A stretch of 64,000 nucleotides of DNA from JAFGHJ01 sp964525555. GTDB lineage: Bacteria > Hydrothermota > UBA3072. Location: positions 1-64,000 of the forward strand of contig CAZGHN010000007.1 in NCBI GenBank assembly GCA_964525555.1, given 5' to 3'. Below are positions 57,522 to 64,000 of the stretch, one piece after another; the first letter of the stretch is position 1; each line of letters begins with the position of its first letter. A program made the translations under genes and the position numbers. The notes under the pieces are model-generated. The model was given only the letters and a program-made list of their open reading frames with translations. It was not told the DNA's origin and searched no databases.

Positions 57522-59091
57522 ACTCAGAGAAATCGTTACTAAAACAATAAAGGAAACTTATAAAGAAGATATAGACTTTGACATACAGCATCCACCTGAC
57601 GAGAAGATGGGCGATTATAGTATAAATGCACCTTTTCTCCTGGCAAAAAAATTAAAGAAAAATCCTAAAGAAATCGCTAAAGGACTATTAGATAAAATTG
57701 ATTCGGAAATAATAGAATCCGCCTCTATCATTAAAGGATTCATAAACTTTAATATAAGAAAAGAAGCATGGCTGGAAGAACTAATCGAGTCTGTATCGCC
57801 TTCTTACGGGAACGGAAACATAGGTGAGGGGAAAAAAGTACTTATAGAATTCGTTTCAGCTAATCCGACCGGACCCTTAACTGTTGCTCACGCACGCGGT
57901 GCATCCTATGGAGATTCCCTAGCCAGAATACTTCAATCCCAGGGATTCAATGTTGACCGGGAATATTATATAAACGACAGCGGAAACCAGATAAATTGCC
58001 TCGGAGAATCGGTACGCCTACGAATCGAGGAATTAAAAGGAAACAAGGTAGAATTTCCGCCCAACACCTATCAGGGCGAATACATAGATAAAATAGCAAA
58101 AGAAGTCATGAGTAAAGGCATCAAAAACTACGGAGAATTTGCAGGAGAAACCATTCTTAAATCAATCGACGAAACACTTAAGCGACTCCGAATTGATTTC
58201 GATAGATGGGTAAGCGAATCAAAAATTATCGAAGACGGGGGTGTCGACAAAATAATTTCCGATCTAAAGAAAATAAAACCCAGTCCTTTTACAGAAAAAG
58301 AGGGAGCGCTGTGGTTCATACCGGGAAACAGAGAAAGAGTATTCAGAAGAAGTGACGGAAGTTGGACTTATATTGTTCCTGACATAGCCTATCACCGTTT
58401 TAAATTTGACCGGGGTTACGACCTTTTAATTGACCTTCTCGGACCCGACCACCAGGACCATGTTCCCGAACTTAAGAAGAGCTTAAGTCTTCTTGGCTAT
58501 CCGGAAGAAAACCTCGAAATAAAGATTGTTCAATGGGTAACACTTAAAAGAGGCAACGAAATTATGAAGATGTCGAAAAGACAGGGAACATTTATAACAA
58601 TAGATGAATTAATAGACGACGTAGGAACCGATGCAGCAAGATTTTTCTACCTTCTTAGAAAATCCTCGGTACCAATGGACTTTGATCTAGAGCTTGCTAA
58701 AGAACAATCAGACAGGAATCCTGTTTATTATGTCCAGTACGGGCATGCCAGAATTTCTTCTCTCCTCGAAATGGCACAAGAAAGAGGTTATTCTATAGAC
58801 TTAAAAGAAAAAATATCCAAACTCAGTCAAAAGGAAGAATGGAATTTGATAAAAAAGATACCGGAATTTACTGAAACCCTCGAAGATGCCGCAAGAATAA
58901 GAGAATCGCATCTTGTCGCCCACTACCTTCTTAACATTTCTAAGCTTTATCATAATTTTTATCAAAATGTGAGAGTTTTGGACGGAGAGAAAGATTTAAT
59001 AGAACCCAGACTTTTCCTTTCAAACGCAATAAGAAATGTAATCGGAAAAGGATTGGAATTACTAGGAGTCGAGGCTCCAGAAAGAATGTAA
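57511..59091 (+). CDS. argS: Arginyl-tRNA synthetase
   Basis: The 526-aa class I enzyme has the ArgS N-terminal domain (residues about 1-95). The HIGH-like motif sits in SANPTGPLTVAHARGASYGD, followed by YYINDSGNQI and LGPDHQDHVPELKKSLSLLG. A KMSKS-like loop KMSKRQGTFITI and a DALR anticodon domain (from about 410) complete it. It is somewhat shorter than E. coli ArgS. The stop shares a base with the ATG of the site-2 protease gene. Confidence 0.96.
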   Translation: MRTKLREIVTKTIKETYKEDIDFDIQHPPDEKMGDYSINAPFLLAKKLKKNPKEIAKGLLDKIDSEIIESASIIKGFINFNIRKEAWLEELIESVSPSYGNGNIGEGKKVLIEFVSANPTGPLTVAHARGASYGDSLARILQSQGFNVDREYYINDSGNQINCLGESVRLRIEELKGNKVEFPPNTYQGEYIDKIAKEVMSKGIKNYGEFAGETILKSIDETLKRLRIDFDRWVSESKIIEDGGVDKIISDLKKIKPSPFTEKEGALWFIPGNRERVFRRSDGSWTYIVPDIAYHRFKFDRGYDLLIDLLGPDHQDHVPELKKSLSLLGYPEENLEIKIVQWVTLKRGNEIMKMSKRQGTFITIDELIDDVGTDAARFFYLLRKSSVPMDFDLELAKEQSDRNPVYYVQYGHARISSLLEMAQERGYSIDLKEKISKLSQKEEWNLIKKIPEFTETLEDAARIRESHLVAHYLLNISKLYHNFYQNVRVLDGEKDLIEPRLFLSNAIRNVIGKGLELLGVEAPERM

Positions 59092-60158
59092 TGGAAAATT
59101 TATCATACGAGATAGAGCGCTTCTTAAAGGAAGTGATGGATATAAAATGCTCAAGAATGGAGCATTTTAGCCTTGTATGGGAAGGAAATCTAAGAATAGC
59201 AAAAAGGGATGCTTTAGATTTTATTAAGAAAAAAGCGGATTCCTTAAACCTCGACGTAGGCTTTAAAAACAAGGAAGCCGGAATCACCGTTGCTTTTAGA
59301 CCAAAACCCGAAAAAAGAGAATCAAAAAAATGGATAAATCTTTTACTCCTTGCAACCACTTTTTTGACTACCCTCGCGGCAGGAGCCTTCCAACAGGGAA
59401 TACTAAATCCTTTTACCCCCATTACAAACCTTCTTAAAGGTATACCCTTTTCTCTATCGATTATGATAATACTGGGAAGCCATGAACTTGGACATTACTT
59501 CATGGCAAAAAAAAACAAGGTCGACGCTACCCTCCCCTACTTTCTACCTGTACCAACATTCATAGGAACTTTTGGAGCTGTAATTAAAATGAAATCTCCC
59601 ATACGAGATAAAAATTCTCTAATCGAAATAGGGGCGACAGGTCCTATAGTTGGTTTTATTTTTGCGACAATAGCTTTTGCGATCGGCCTCTCGCTTTCTA
59701 CAGTAGTAAACATCGCAGACATTGGAGAAGAAGGATTAATGCTCGGAGACCCGCTTCTAATTAAATTTCTTACAGAATTATTTTTTTCCGATTTACCTGC
59801 AGGAAAAGCTGTTGCATTTCATCCTATCGCCTTCGCAGGATGGCTAGGCTACCTTGTAACGGCCATAAACCTTTTTCCTGTCGGACAACTGGACGGCGGG
59901 CATATTATGTACGCATTAATTGGAGAAAAGCATCGAATAGTCGGCTATATTATTTTCGGAGCTGTTATTTTACTATCAACACAATGGATAGGATGGACTT
60001 TCTGGGCAATTATGATTCTCCTGCTAGTTAGATTTAAACACCCACCGCCACTCGACGTAATATCCCCAGTCTCCAAAAAACATAGAATTATAGGCATAAT
60101 TTCTCTTATAATATTTATTTTAACCTTTACGCCAGTGCCATTTCATATTAACCTATGA
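59091..60158 (+). CDS. Site-2 protease family membrane metalloprotease (M50)
   Basis: The 355-aa protein has about 80 soluble N-terminal residues, then six or more transmembrane helices. Zinc ligands are H131-E132-L-G-H135 in one helix and D268 in GQLDGGHIMYAL. The arrangement is that of M50 family proteases close to plant EGY-like and bacterial forms, without a PDZ domain. It cuts membrane-embedded substrates; the target cannot be inferred. It overlaps the next gene by 4 bp (ATGA). Confidence 0.9.
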   Translation: MENLSYEIERFLKEVMDIKCSRMEHFSLVWEGNLRIAKRDALDFIKKKADSLNLDVGFKNKEAGITVAFRPKPEKRESKKWINLLLLATTFLTTLAAGAFQQGILNPFTPITNLLKGIPFSLSIMIILGSHELGHYFMAKKNKVDATLPYFLPVPTFIGTFGAVIKMKSPIRDKNSLIEIGATGPIVGFIFATIAFAIGLSLSTVVNIADIGEEGLMLGDPLLIKFLTELFFSDLPAGKAVAFHPIAFAGWLGYLVTAINLFPVGQLDGGHIMYALIGEKHRIVGYIIFGAVILLSTQWIGWTFWAIMILLLVRFKHPPPLDVISPVSKKHRIIGIISLIIFILTFTPVPFHINL

Positions 60159-61186
60159 AAGAAACAGGGCAAAACACTGAAATACTTCTATTCCCTACTG
60201 ATACCGTTCCCGGTATAGGATGTTTTCTATCAAAAGATTGCGTTGAAAAACTAAGAGAATTTAAAAAACGCCCTATCGATAAACCCTTCCCTATATTGCT
60301 CTCAGACAAAAAGGATATAAAAAACTACGTAGAGGAAATCCCACCTGTATATGAAAAATTGAAGAGATTTATGCCCGGAGGAATAACCCTGATATTTAAA
60401 GGCAAGAAATCTCTGCCAGGAGGAGTTCTCTCAAAAGAAGGCAAAATAGGTATAAGAATTCCCAATCACAAAAAATTAAGAGAGTTTATCAGAAAAAATA
60501 AAATGCCACTGGTTGCAACAAGCGCTAATATTTCTGGCGAATATACACCAAAAAACTTAAAAGAAGTTAATTTACCCGTAGACAGAATACTAGAAGGCAA
60601 AACAGGAACTGGCAAAGCTTCCACTGTTCTTGATATATCAGATAAAATACCTGTAATTTACCGAAAAGGCGAAATATCTATACCGGAAATCGAAAAAACG
60701 GTAGGACAGGAGATAAAACTTGGCAAAAATCTTGAATTTAACGTTCTTTTCGTTTGTTCAGCCAATCTCTGCAGAAGCCCAATGGCCGAGATACATCTAA
60801 AACACCTAACAAAAGATATAAAAAGAATCAACATACGCTCAGCAGGTATAGCAGCAATAAACGACTCTCCTTTATTCTCTCTGGCAAAGGAAGTTTTAAC
60901 CAAGGAAAACATGAATACAGAGCACGTTTCAACCTTACTGACTGGACCCATAATAGAATGGGCGGACCTTATTCTTGTTATGGAACCGATGCATAAAATA
61001 TATATAACCTATCTTTCCCCGGAAAGTAAAAACACAACTCTATTCCTTCGGAACTTTAAGACTAAAGACAAAGAATATATTATCAATGATCCTGTTGGAG
61101 GAAATCTAGAATCTTGCAGGAAGACATTTGAACTTATAAAAGAATCTAACAAACGAATAGAAAAATATTTGAAGAACAAATTTTAG
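60155..61186 (+). CDS. Fusion of TsaC/Sua5/YrdC and low-molecular-weight phosphatase
   Basis: Residues about 8-180 are a threonylcarbamoyl-AMP synthase (LFPTDTVPGIGC, KKRPIDKPFPILL, MPGGITLIFKG, GIRIPNHKKLREFI, LVATSANISGEYTPK) for t6A in tRNA. Residues about 195-343 are a low-molecular-weight tyrosine/arginine phosphatase with the P-loop VCSANLCRSPMAE (C-x5-R-S) and general-acid Asp in NDPVGG. The C-terminal half resembles YwlE-type arginine phosphatases. In Bacillus the two genes lie close together; here they are one protein. It ends the operon before a strong terminator. Confidence 0.93.
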   Translation: MKETGQNTEILLFPTDTVPGIGCFLSKDCVEKLREFKKRPIDKPFPILLSDKKDIKNYVEEIPPVYEKLKRFMPGGITLIFKGKKSLPGGVLSKEGKIGIRIPNHKKLREFIRKNKMPLVATSANISGEYTPKNLKEVNLPVDRILEGKTGTGKASTVLDISDKIPVIYRKGEISIPEIEKTVGQEIKLGKNLEFNVLFVCSANLCRSPMAEIHLKHLTKDIKRINIRSAGIAAINDSPLFSLAKEVLTKENMNTEHVSTLLTGPIIEWADLILVMEPMHKIYITYLSPESKNTTLFLRNFKTKDKEYIINDPVGGNLESCRKTFELIKESNKRIEKYLKNKF

Positions 61187-61202
61187 AAATCAGCGAATAA
61201 TT

Positions 61203-61228
61203 AAGGGGTAAGTTTTCACTTACCCCTT
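61203..61228. terminator. Bidirectional intrinsic terminator
   Basis: AAGGGGTAAGT (61203-61213), loop TTTC, ACTTACCCCTT (61218-61228): an 11-bp perfect stem followed by a T-rich run on the plus strand. It lies between convergent genes ending at 61186 (plus) and 61262 (minus) and can serve both. Confidence 0.9.
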
Positions 61229-61261
61229 TTATTACTTTAGTATTACTACGTAATTCAGCTA

Positions 61262-62314
61262 TTATTTATTTTTAGTACAAGCATCCCATTTTTTCGACCA
61301 ACTACTGGATTCCTTAACCTTTCCCAGCTTATAGTACGAATGGGCTATTATAGAAAATGCATTACAATCATTTACGCCTTTATCGATCGATTCTTTCATA
61401 ACAGCTATAGCATTGCTATATTCTTTCTTGGTCTCAAATAGCTGCCCCATCAGATTATAAGTATTGGTCAATACAGAAGGCTTAACATCCGTAAGAGCCA
61501 ATACTTCCTTTCCTCTTTTTATTGCCTCGTCATAATTTTTACTTTGATAATTTGCAACCACGAGGTTATAAAGTATCGTGGCATTTTTACCGACAATAGA
61601 CATTGCTTTTTCCAATGATTTTACGGCATTATCATAATCCTTCTTAAGCAGATACGTCTGTCCAATTAACTCATAAACCTCAATTCTTTTAGAATCTATT
61701 TTTAAAGCTTCATCAAAATTTTCGAGAGCTTCATCTAATTTCTTTTCTGTTAGATAGTAATGACCCAAGTATATATAAGTTTCAACATTGTCTTTATCGG
61801 CTTCTTTTGCCTTAACAAAGTAACTCATAGCTTCTTCTGTTTTTCCTTCTTTCGACATTATTTTAGCCAATAAAACATAACTTAACGACACTTTTTTCGG
61901 GTCTTCTACATCCAAAGATTTCTGTGCATATTCAATGGCTTTATTTACATCCTTATCAAAATACTTTACTGCACCATTATAATATATTTGCCATTTTAGA
62001 TATTTGGTATTTAACAATTTTTCAACAGACAATAATTTACCCTCAGCCTCTTTTTCATTCAATTTAAAACCTTTATCAAGATATTTGGCTGCCTCAACAA
62101 ATTTCTTCTTCATATAGTTTGCTGCCGCAATAGAAACAACAGGTCCCGGGCTTTTAGGATATTTTTCAACTGCTTTCATGTATTGTTCAATAGCTCTGTC
62201 ATATCTTCCTTCCTGAAGGTGAATATTGCCGCCAGTCTCTTCTGCGGATTTACACCCGTGAAAACCAACAATAATGAAAACAACTAAAGATGCAAAAAAC
62301 AAAAATTTCTTCAT
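61262..62314 (-). CDS. TPR-repeat lipoprotein
   Basis: The 350-aa protein has a lipoprotein signal (FFASLVVFIIVGFHGC, lipobox Cys about residue 21) and about seven TPR units (EGRYDRAIEQYMKAVEKYPKS, VETYIYLGHYYLTEKKLDEA, IEVYELIGQTYLLKKDYDNA, ATILYNLVVANYQSKNYDEA). It is a periplasmic scaffold, perhaps for envelope assembly; partner unknown. A GGGGG ribosome binding site precedes the ATG, with a promoter at 62359-62386. Confidence 0.88.
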   Translation of the reverse strand: MKKFLFFASLVVFIIVGFHGCKSAEETGGNIHLQEGRYDRAIEQYMKAVEKYPKSPGPVVSIAAANYMKKKFVEAAKYLDKGFKLNEKEAEGKLLSVEKLLNTKYLKWQIYYNGAVKYFDKDVNKAIEYAQKSLDVEDPKKVSLSYVLLAKIMSKEGKTEEAMSYFVKAKEADKDNVETYIYLGHYYLTEKKLDEALENFDEALKIDSKRIEVYELIGQTYLLKKDYDNAVKSLEKAMSIVGKNATILYNLVVANYQSKNYDEAIKRGKEVLALTDVKPSVLTNTYNLMGQLFETKKEYSNAIAVMKESIDKGVNDCNAFSIIAHSYYKLGKVKESSSWSKKWDACTKNK

Positions 62315-62358
62315 ATTTCCCCCTTTTTAGGTTCAGTGTATGTTTTTTATGTACGTTA

Positions 62359-62386
62359 TTTATACGTTTTTTATCAAATATGTCAA
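62359..62386 (-). promoter_or_regulatory. Sigma-70-type promoter of the TPR lipoprotein gene
   Basis: Minus strand: TTGACA (62386-62381), 16-bp spacer, TATAAA (62364-62359), about 40 nt before the ATG. Confidence 0.7.
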
Positions 62387-62396
62387 CCCTTATCCA

Positions 62397-62638
62397 TAAT
62401 CATATGCCACAAAGACACAAAACCCCAACACAACCCAGAAAATTTATTTTGTTGTTAATAAATCCCAACCCCCAAATCCAAAATCCTAAAAAGGGACACA
62501 GACAAACGCAGATTTACCGGATTTTTTTAGTGTGTTTTTTAAAATTCAAATTCAAAAGGCAAGGTGGGGTTTCGTGTTTTTAGAGTATTTCGTGGTTAAT
62601 AAGTTGTTTTACTTTGTGACTTAGTGGCTAATAAAAAT
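62397..62638. repeat. Intergenic repeat-word cluster
   Basis: Words include GCCACAAAGACACAAAACCC (62405), ACACAACCCAGAAAATTTAT (62430), CCCAACCCCCAAATCC, GGGACACAGACAAACGCAG (62494), GTATTTCGTGGTTAATAAG (62586) and TTTGTGACTTAGTGGC (62613). No gene is supported. Confidence 0.65.
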
Positions 62639-62677
62639 AAAAAAAACCTCTTCCCCTGCCAAAAGCAAGAGAAGAGG
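62639..62677 (-). terminator. Strong intrinsic terminator on the minus strand without an upstream gene
   Basis: On the minus strand CCTCTTCTCTTGC (62677-62665), loop TTTTG and GCAGGGGAAGAGG (62659-62647) pair over 13 bp with G-U wobbles and are followed by eight U (62646-62639). Nearly 650 bp upstream on this strand hold no ORF, so it may end a small RNA or act as an attenuator. Confidence 0.75.
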
Positions 62678-62795
62678 CCGGAAACAAGGAGGTATTAAGA
62701 ACTTAATAGGGCTACTTTACAAATCTCTGCAGGGGAGGATAGGGGGGTATATTAATGTTTTTTAAAAATAGTTTGAAGTAATTCCTCCCCTACAT
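62639..62795 (-). ncRNA. Candidate structured RNA with alternative pairings (attenuator-like)
   Basis: Read on the minus strand, segment 1 (62791-62783, AGGGGAGGA) pairs perfectly with segment 2 (62739-62731, TCCTCCCCT). The overlapping part of segment 2 (62735-62729, CCCCTGC) can instead pair with the distal terminator arm (62659-62653, GCAGGGG), and that arm pairs with 62677-62665 to form the terminator. Three mutually exclusive helices ending in a U-run are the layout of a riboswitch or attenuator. No known class was recognised, and the next gene downstream (62314) also has its own promoter. Confidence 0.4.
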
Positions 62796-63337
62796 TACCA
62801 AAAAAGAAAGGGAATCCAATTAAAACAAAAGCCTTAACCTTAAATCAAAATTTTTCACTTTTAAAAGAACAAAGACAAGAAAAATGTACATTTAAAAGAA
62901 CCGTTAATAATATATGCAAATATCGTTCCAAAATTTAAGTTATTTATAAACAATAACTTAAAGTTTTCACTTTTTGCATTTTGCCTTCTAACGCCGAAAT
63001 AGTGTAAAAATAAAATTACTATTTTCAAAATATATTTCTGTCACAAAGACACCTTACGCTTAGTTATTAGCCAATTAGTCAATTGGTAAATTGAGTAATT
63101 AGTAAGAAATCTCTCCCCAACTAAACGTTGCCATGAAGATTTTTTGTTGTTTTTACTAATTTACTGATAAACTAATAACAAATTAACTGATTTAAAGAAT
63201 CTATGTTATGGACACAGATTAACAGGATTTTTTTGTTTCAACCACCCAACCATCCCACGACCTAACGAACCAACAAATTTATCTCTAAATCTTATTCTAT
63301 CCTTTAAAATCTGTTGATAAAATAATAAAAAAGTTAT
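62792..63337. other. Long AT-rich intergenic region before rpmE
   Basis: About 545 bp with no supported gene. It holds an 11-bp perfect inverted repeat at 62934-62962, two TTTAAAAGAAC words (62869, 62890), GGTAAATTGAGTAATTAGTAA-type text (63082), GGACACAGATTAACAGGATT (63209) and CCCAACCATCCCACGACC (63244). No promoter of consensus quality was found for the candidate RNA below 62795. Confidence 0.45.
62934..62962. repeat. Perfect 11-bp inverted repeat
   Basis: TTTAAGTTATT (62934-62944) and AATAACTTAAA (62952-62962) are separated by 7 bp. It could be an operator or a hairpin; it lies in gene-free DNA. Confidence 0.55.
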
Positions 63338-63517
63338 TTACTTAAGGTTTTTGAGATCCGGGATATCGCCTTCTTTCCTAAGTTGCTCATAAGCCGGATG
63401 GCAATTAGAACAAACTTCCACGTGTAAATTTTCTTTTGTAGACCTTGTTCTTATAACATTACCGCAGGTGCATTCAATTGTAACTTTTTTATACTCAGGA
63501 TGTATTTCTTTTTTCAT
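63338..63517 (-). CDS. rpmE: Ribosomal protein L31 with divergent C-terminus
   Basis: The 59-aa protein begins as canonical L31 (MKKEIHPEYKKVTIECTCG, STKENLHVEVCSNCHP) and keeps the four zinc cysteines (C-T-C and C-S-N-C). After NCHP the usual FYTGKQ segment is replaced by AYEQLRKEGDIPDLKNLK. ATG at 63517 has GGAGG 4 nt upstream. It follows rho by 9 bp, the rho-rpmE order seen widely. Confidence 0.9.
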   Translation of the reverse strand: MKKEIHPEYKKVTIECTCGNVIRTRSTKENLHVEVCSNCHPAYEQLRKEGDIPDLKNLK

Positions 63518-63526
63518 CAATCCTCC

Positions 63527-64000
63527 TTACACTGTCATTAATCTTAAAAACTCACCATTATTCTCAGCACGCTTCATTCTGGATATCAGAAACTCAATAG
63601 CTTCCGAGTTATCTTCCATATCACTCAGTATTTTTCGAAGAACCCAAATCCTGTTTAAAGCGTCTGATGACTGAAGTAATTCTTCTTTTCTCGTTCCGGA
63701 AGCCAAAAGATCGATAGCAGGGAAGATTCTCTGATTTGATAGATTCCTATCTAAAACAATTTCTTGATTTCCGGTACCCTTAAATTCTTCAAATATGACT
63801 GAATCCATTCTGGAACCTGTCTCAATAAGAGCTGTTGCCAATATAGTTAGGCTTCCTCCTTGTTCAATATTACGGGCTGCCCCAAAGAATCTCTTTGGAG
63901 TTCTAAGCGCATTAGAATCAACTCCGCCCGAAAGAGTCTTTCCGCTATGAGGTACAACCAAGTTACTGGCACGGGCATACCTTGTAATCGAATCAAGTAA
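63527..64000 (-). CDS. rho: Transcription termination factor Rho, C-terminal part (truncated by window end)
   Basis: The visible 157 residues are the end of the RecA-like motor: LLDSITRYARASNLVVPHSGKTLSGGVDSNALRTPKRFFGAARN (Q/R-loop side), GGSLTILATALIETGSRMDSVIFEEFKGTGNQEIVLDR, and the C-terminal helices QRIFPAIDLLASGTRKEELL. The start lies beyond 64000. It is transcribed leftward together with rpmE. Confidence 0.97.
   Translation of the reverse strand, partial: LLDSITRYARASNLVVPHSGKTLSGGVDSNALRTPKRFFGAARNIEQGGSLTILATALIETGSRMDSVIFEEFKGTGNQEIVLDRNLSNQRIFPAIDLLASGTRKEELLQSSDALNRIWVLRKILSDMEDNSEAIEFLISRMKRAENNGEFLRLMTV

Noticed and set aside
62756..62782. Eight-codon plus-strand ORF (MFFKNSLK) behind a GGAGG
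   Set aside because: Too short to support; the G-rich tract upstream is explained by the pairing segments of the minus-strand structured RNA.
1..64000. tRNA, rRNA, tmRNA or RNase P genes
   Set aside because: I scanned for T-loop-like GGTTCGAATC words and long GC-rich structured stretches and saw none; a covariance-model search would be needed to exclude them fully.

Overview
The window is an AT-rich stretch of a Gram-negative bacterial chromosome, most likely assembled from a metagenome: two runs of exactly 100 N mark scaffold joins. An OmpA-family protein, a LolA-like carrier, a BamE-like lipoprotein, beta-barrels, lipoboxes and two C-terminal domains of the type A sorting (type IX secretion) kind indicate a diderm with a Bacteroidetes/FCB-like secretion system. 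Together with TrpB2, a zinc-ribbon nicotinate phosphoribosyltransferase and the many-domain secreted proteins, this suggests a candidate phylum near WOR-3/Stahlbacteria, Cloacimonadota or similar. That placement is inference; no rRNA or tRNA gene was seen.

Layout. 0-3 kb: OmpA-like protein, a polyprenyl-phosphate sugar transferase without a standard start codon, and a Doc-type toxin behind a 52-codon basic ORF. 3-30 kb: a surface/secretome locus. A minus-strand operon from a strong promoter near 27.7 kb encodes a 1294-aa secreted protein, a FecR-FN3 protein, a secreted papain-fold-like cysteine peptidase, an outer-membrane barrel and a double-receiver protein. A REP-type tyrosine transposase sits between it and a second unit, which encodes a YARHG/beta-propeller protein and a giant (about 3470 aa) NlpC/P60-like, Ig-like repeat protein with a sorting domain. 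A divergent C39-like peptidase with a sorting domain lies on the other side. 30-41.7 kb: DUF3467, a PQQ-type propeller, an ftsK-lolA-like-inositol phosphatase-dCMP deaminase operon, a B12/radical SAM protein, a BamE-like lipoprotein and a SatD-DUF3307 pair. 42-47 kb: trpB2, nicotinate phosphoribosyltransferase, serS. 47-51.3 kb (minus): acidic-repeat TPR protein, Xaa-Pro aminopeptidase, EF-P, Crp/Fnr regulator. 52.4-61.2 kb (plus): a tightly packed housekeeping operon (SAM hydroxide adenosyltransferase-like, Hsp20, Lon, GlmU-like uridyltransferase, LytR_C protein, RsfS, ArgS, site-2 protease, TsaC-arginine/tyrosine phosphatase fusion) closed by a bidirectional terminator. 61.3-64 kb (minus): TPR lipoprotein, a structured non-coding stretch, ribosomal protein L31 and the C-terminal end of Rho.

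Two themes stand out. First, the intergenic regions are built largely from families of short word-like dispersed repeats (CACAGAG-, ATCCGTG-, ACGCAGAT-, GAATGGTTGAATAG-, GACTAGTGACT-type). These repeats also intrude in frame into several coding sequences and supply protein termini. Second, the 3-30 kb locus combines three different secreted papain-fold-type cysteine peptidases with very large adhesin-like proteins and looks like one surface system of unknown purpose. Consensus sigma-70-type promoters (TTGACA, 16-17 bp, TATAAT-like) are easy to see throughout.
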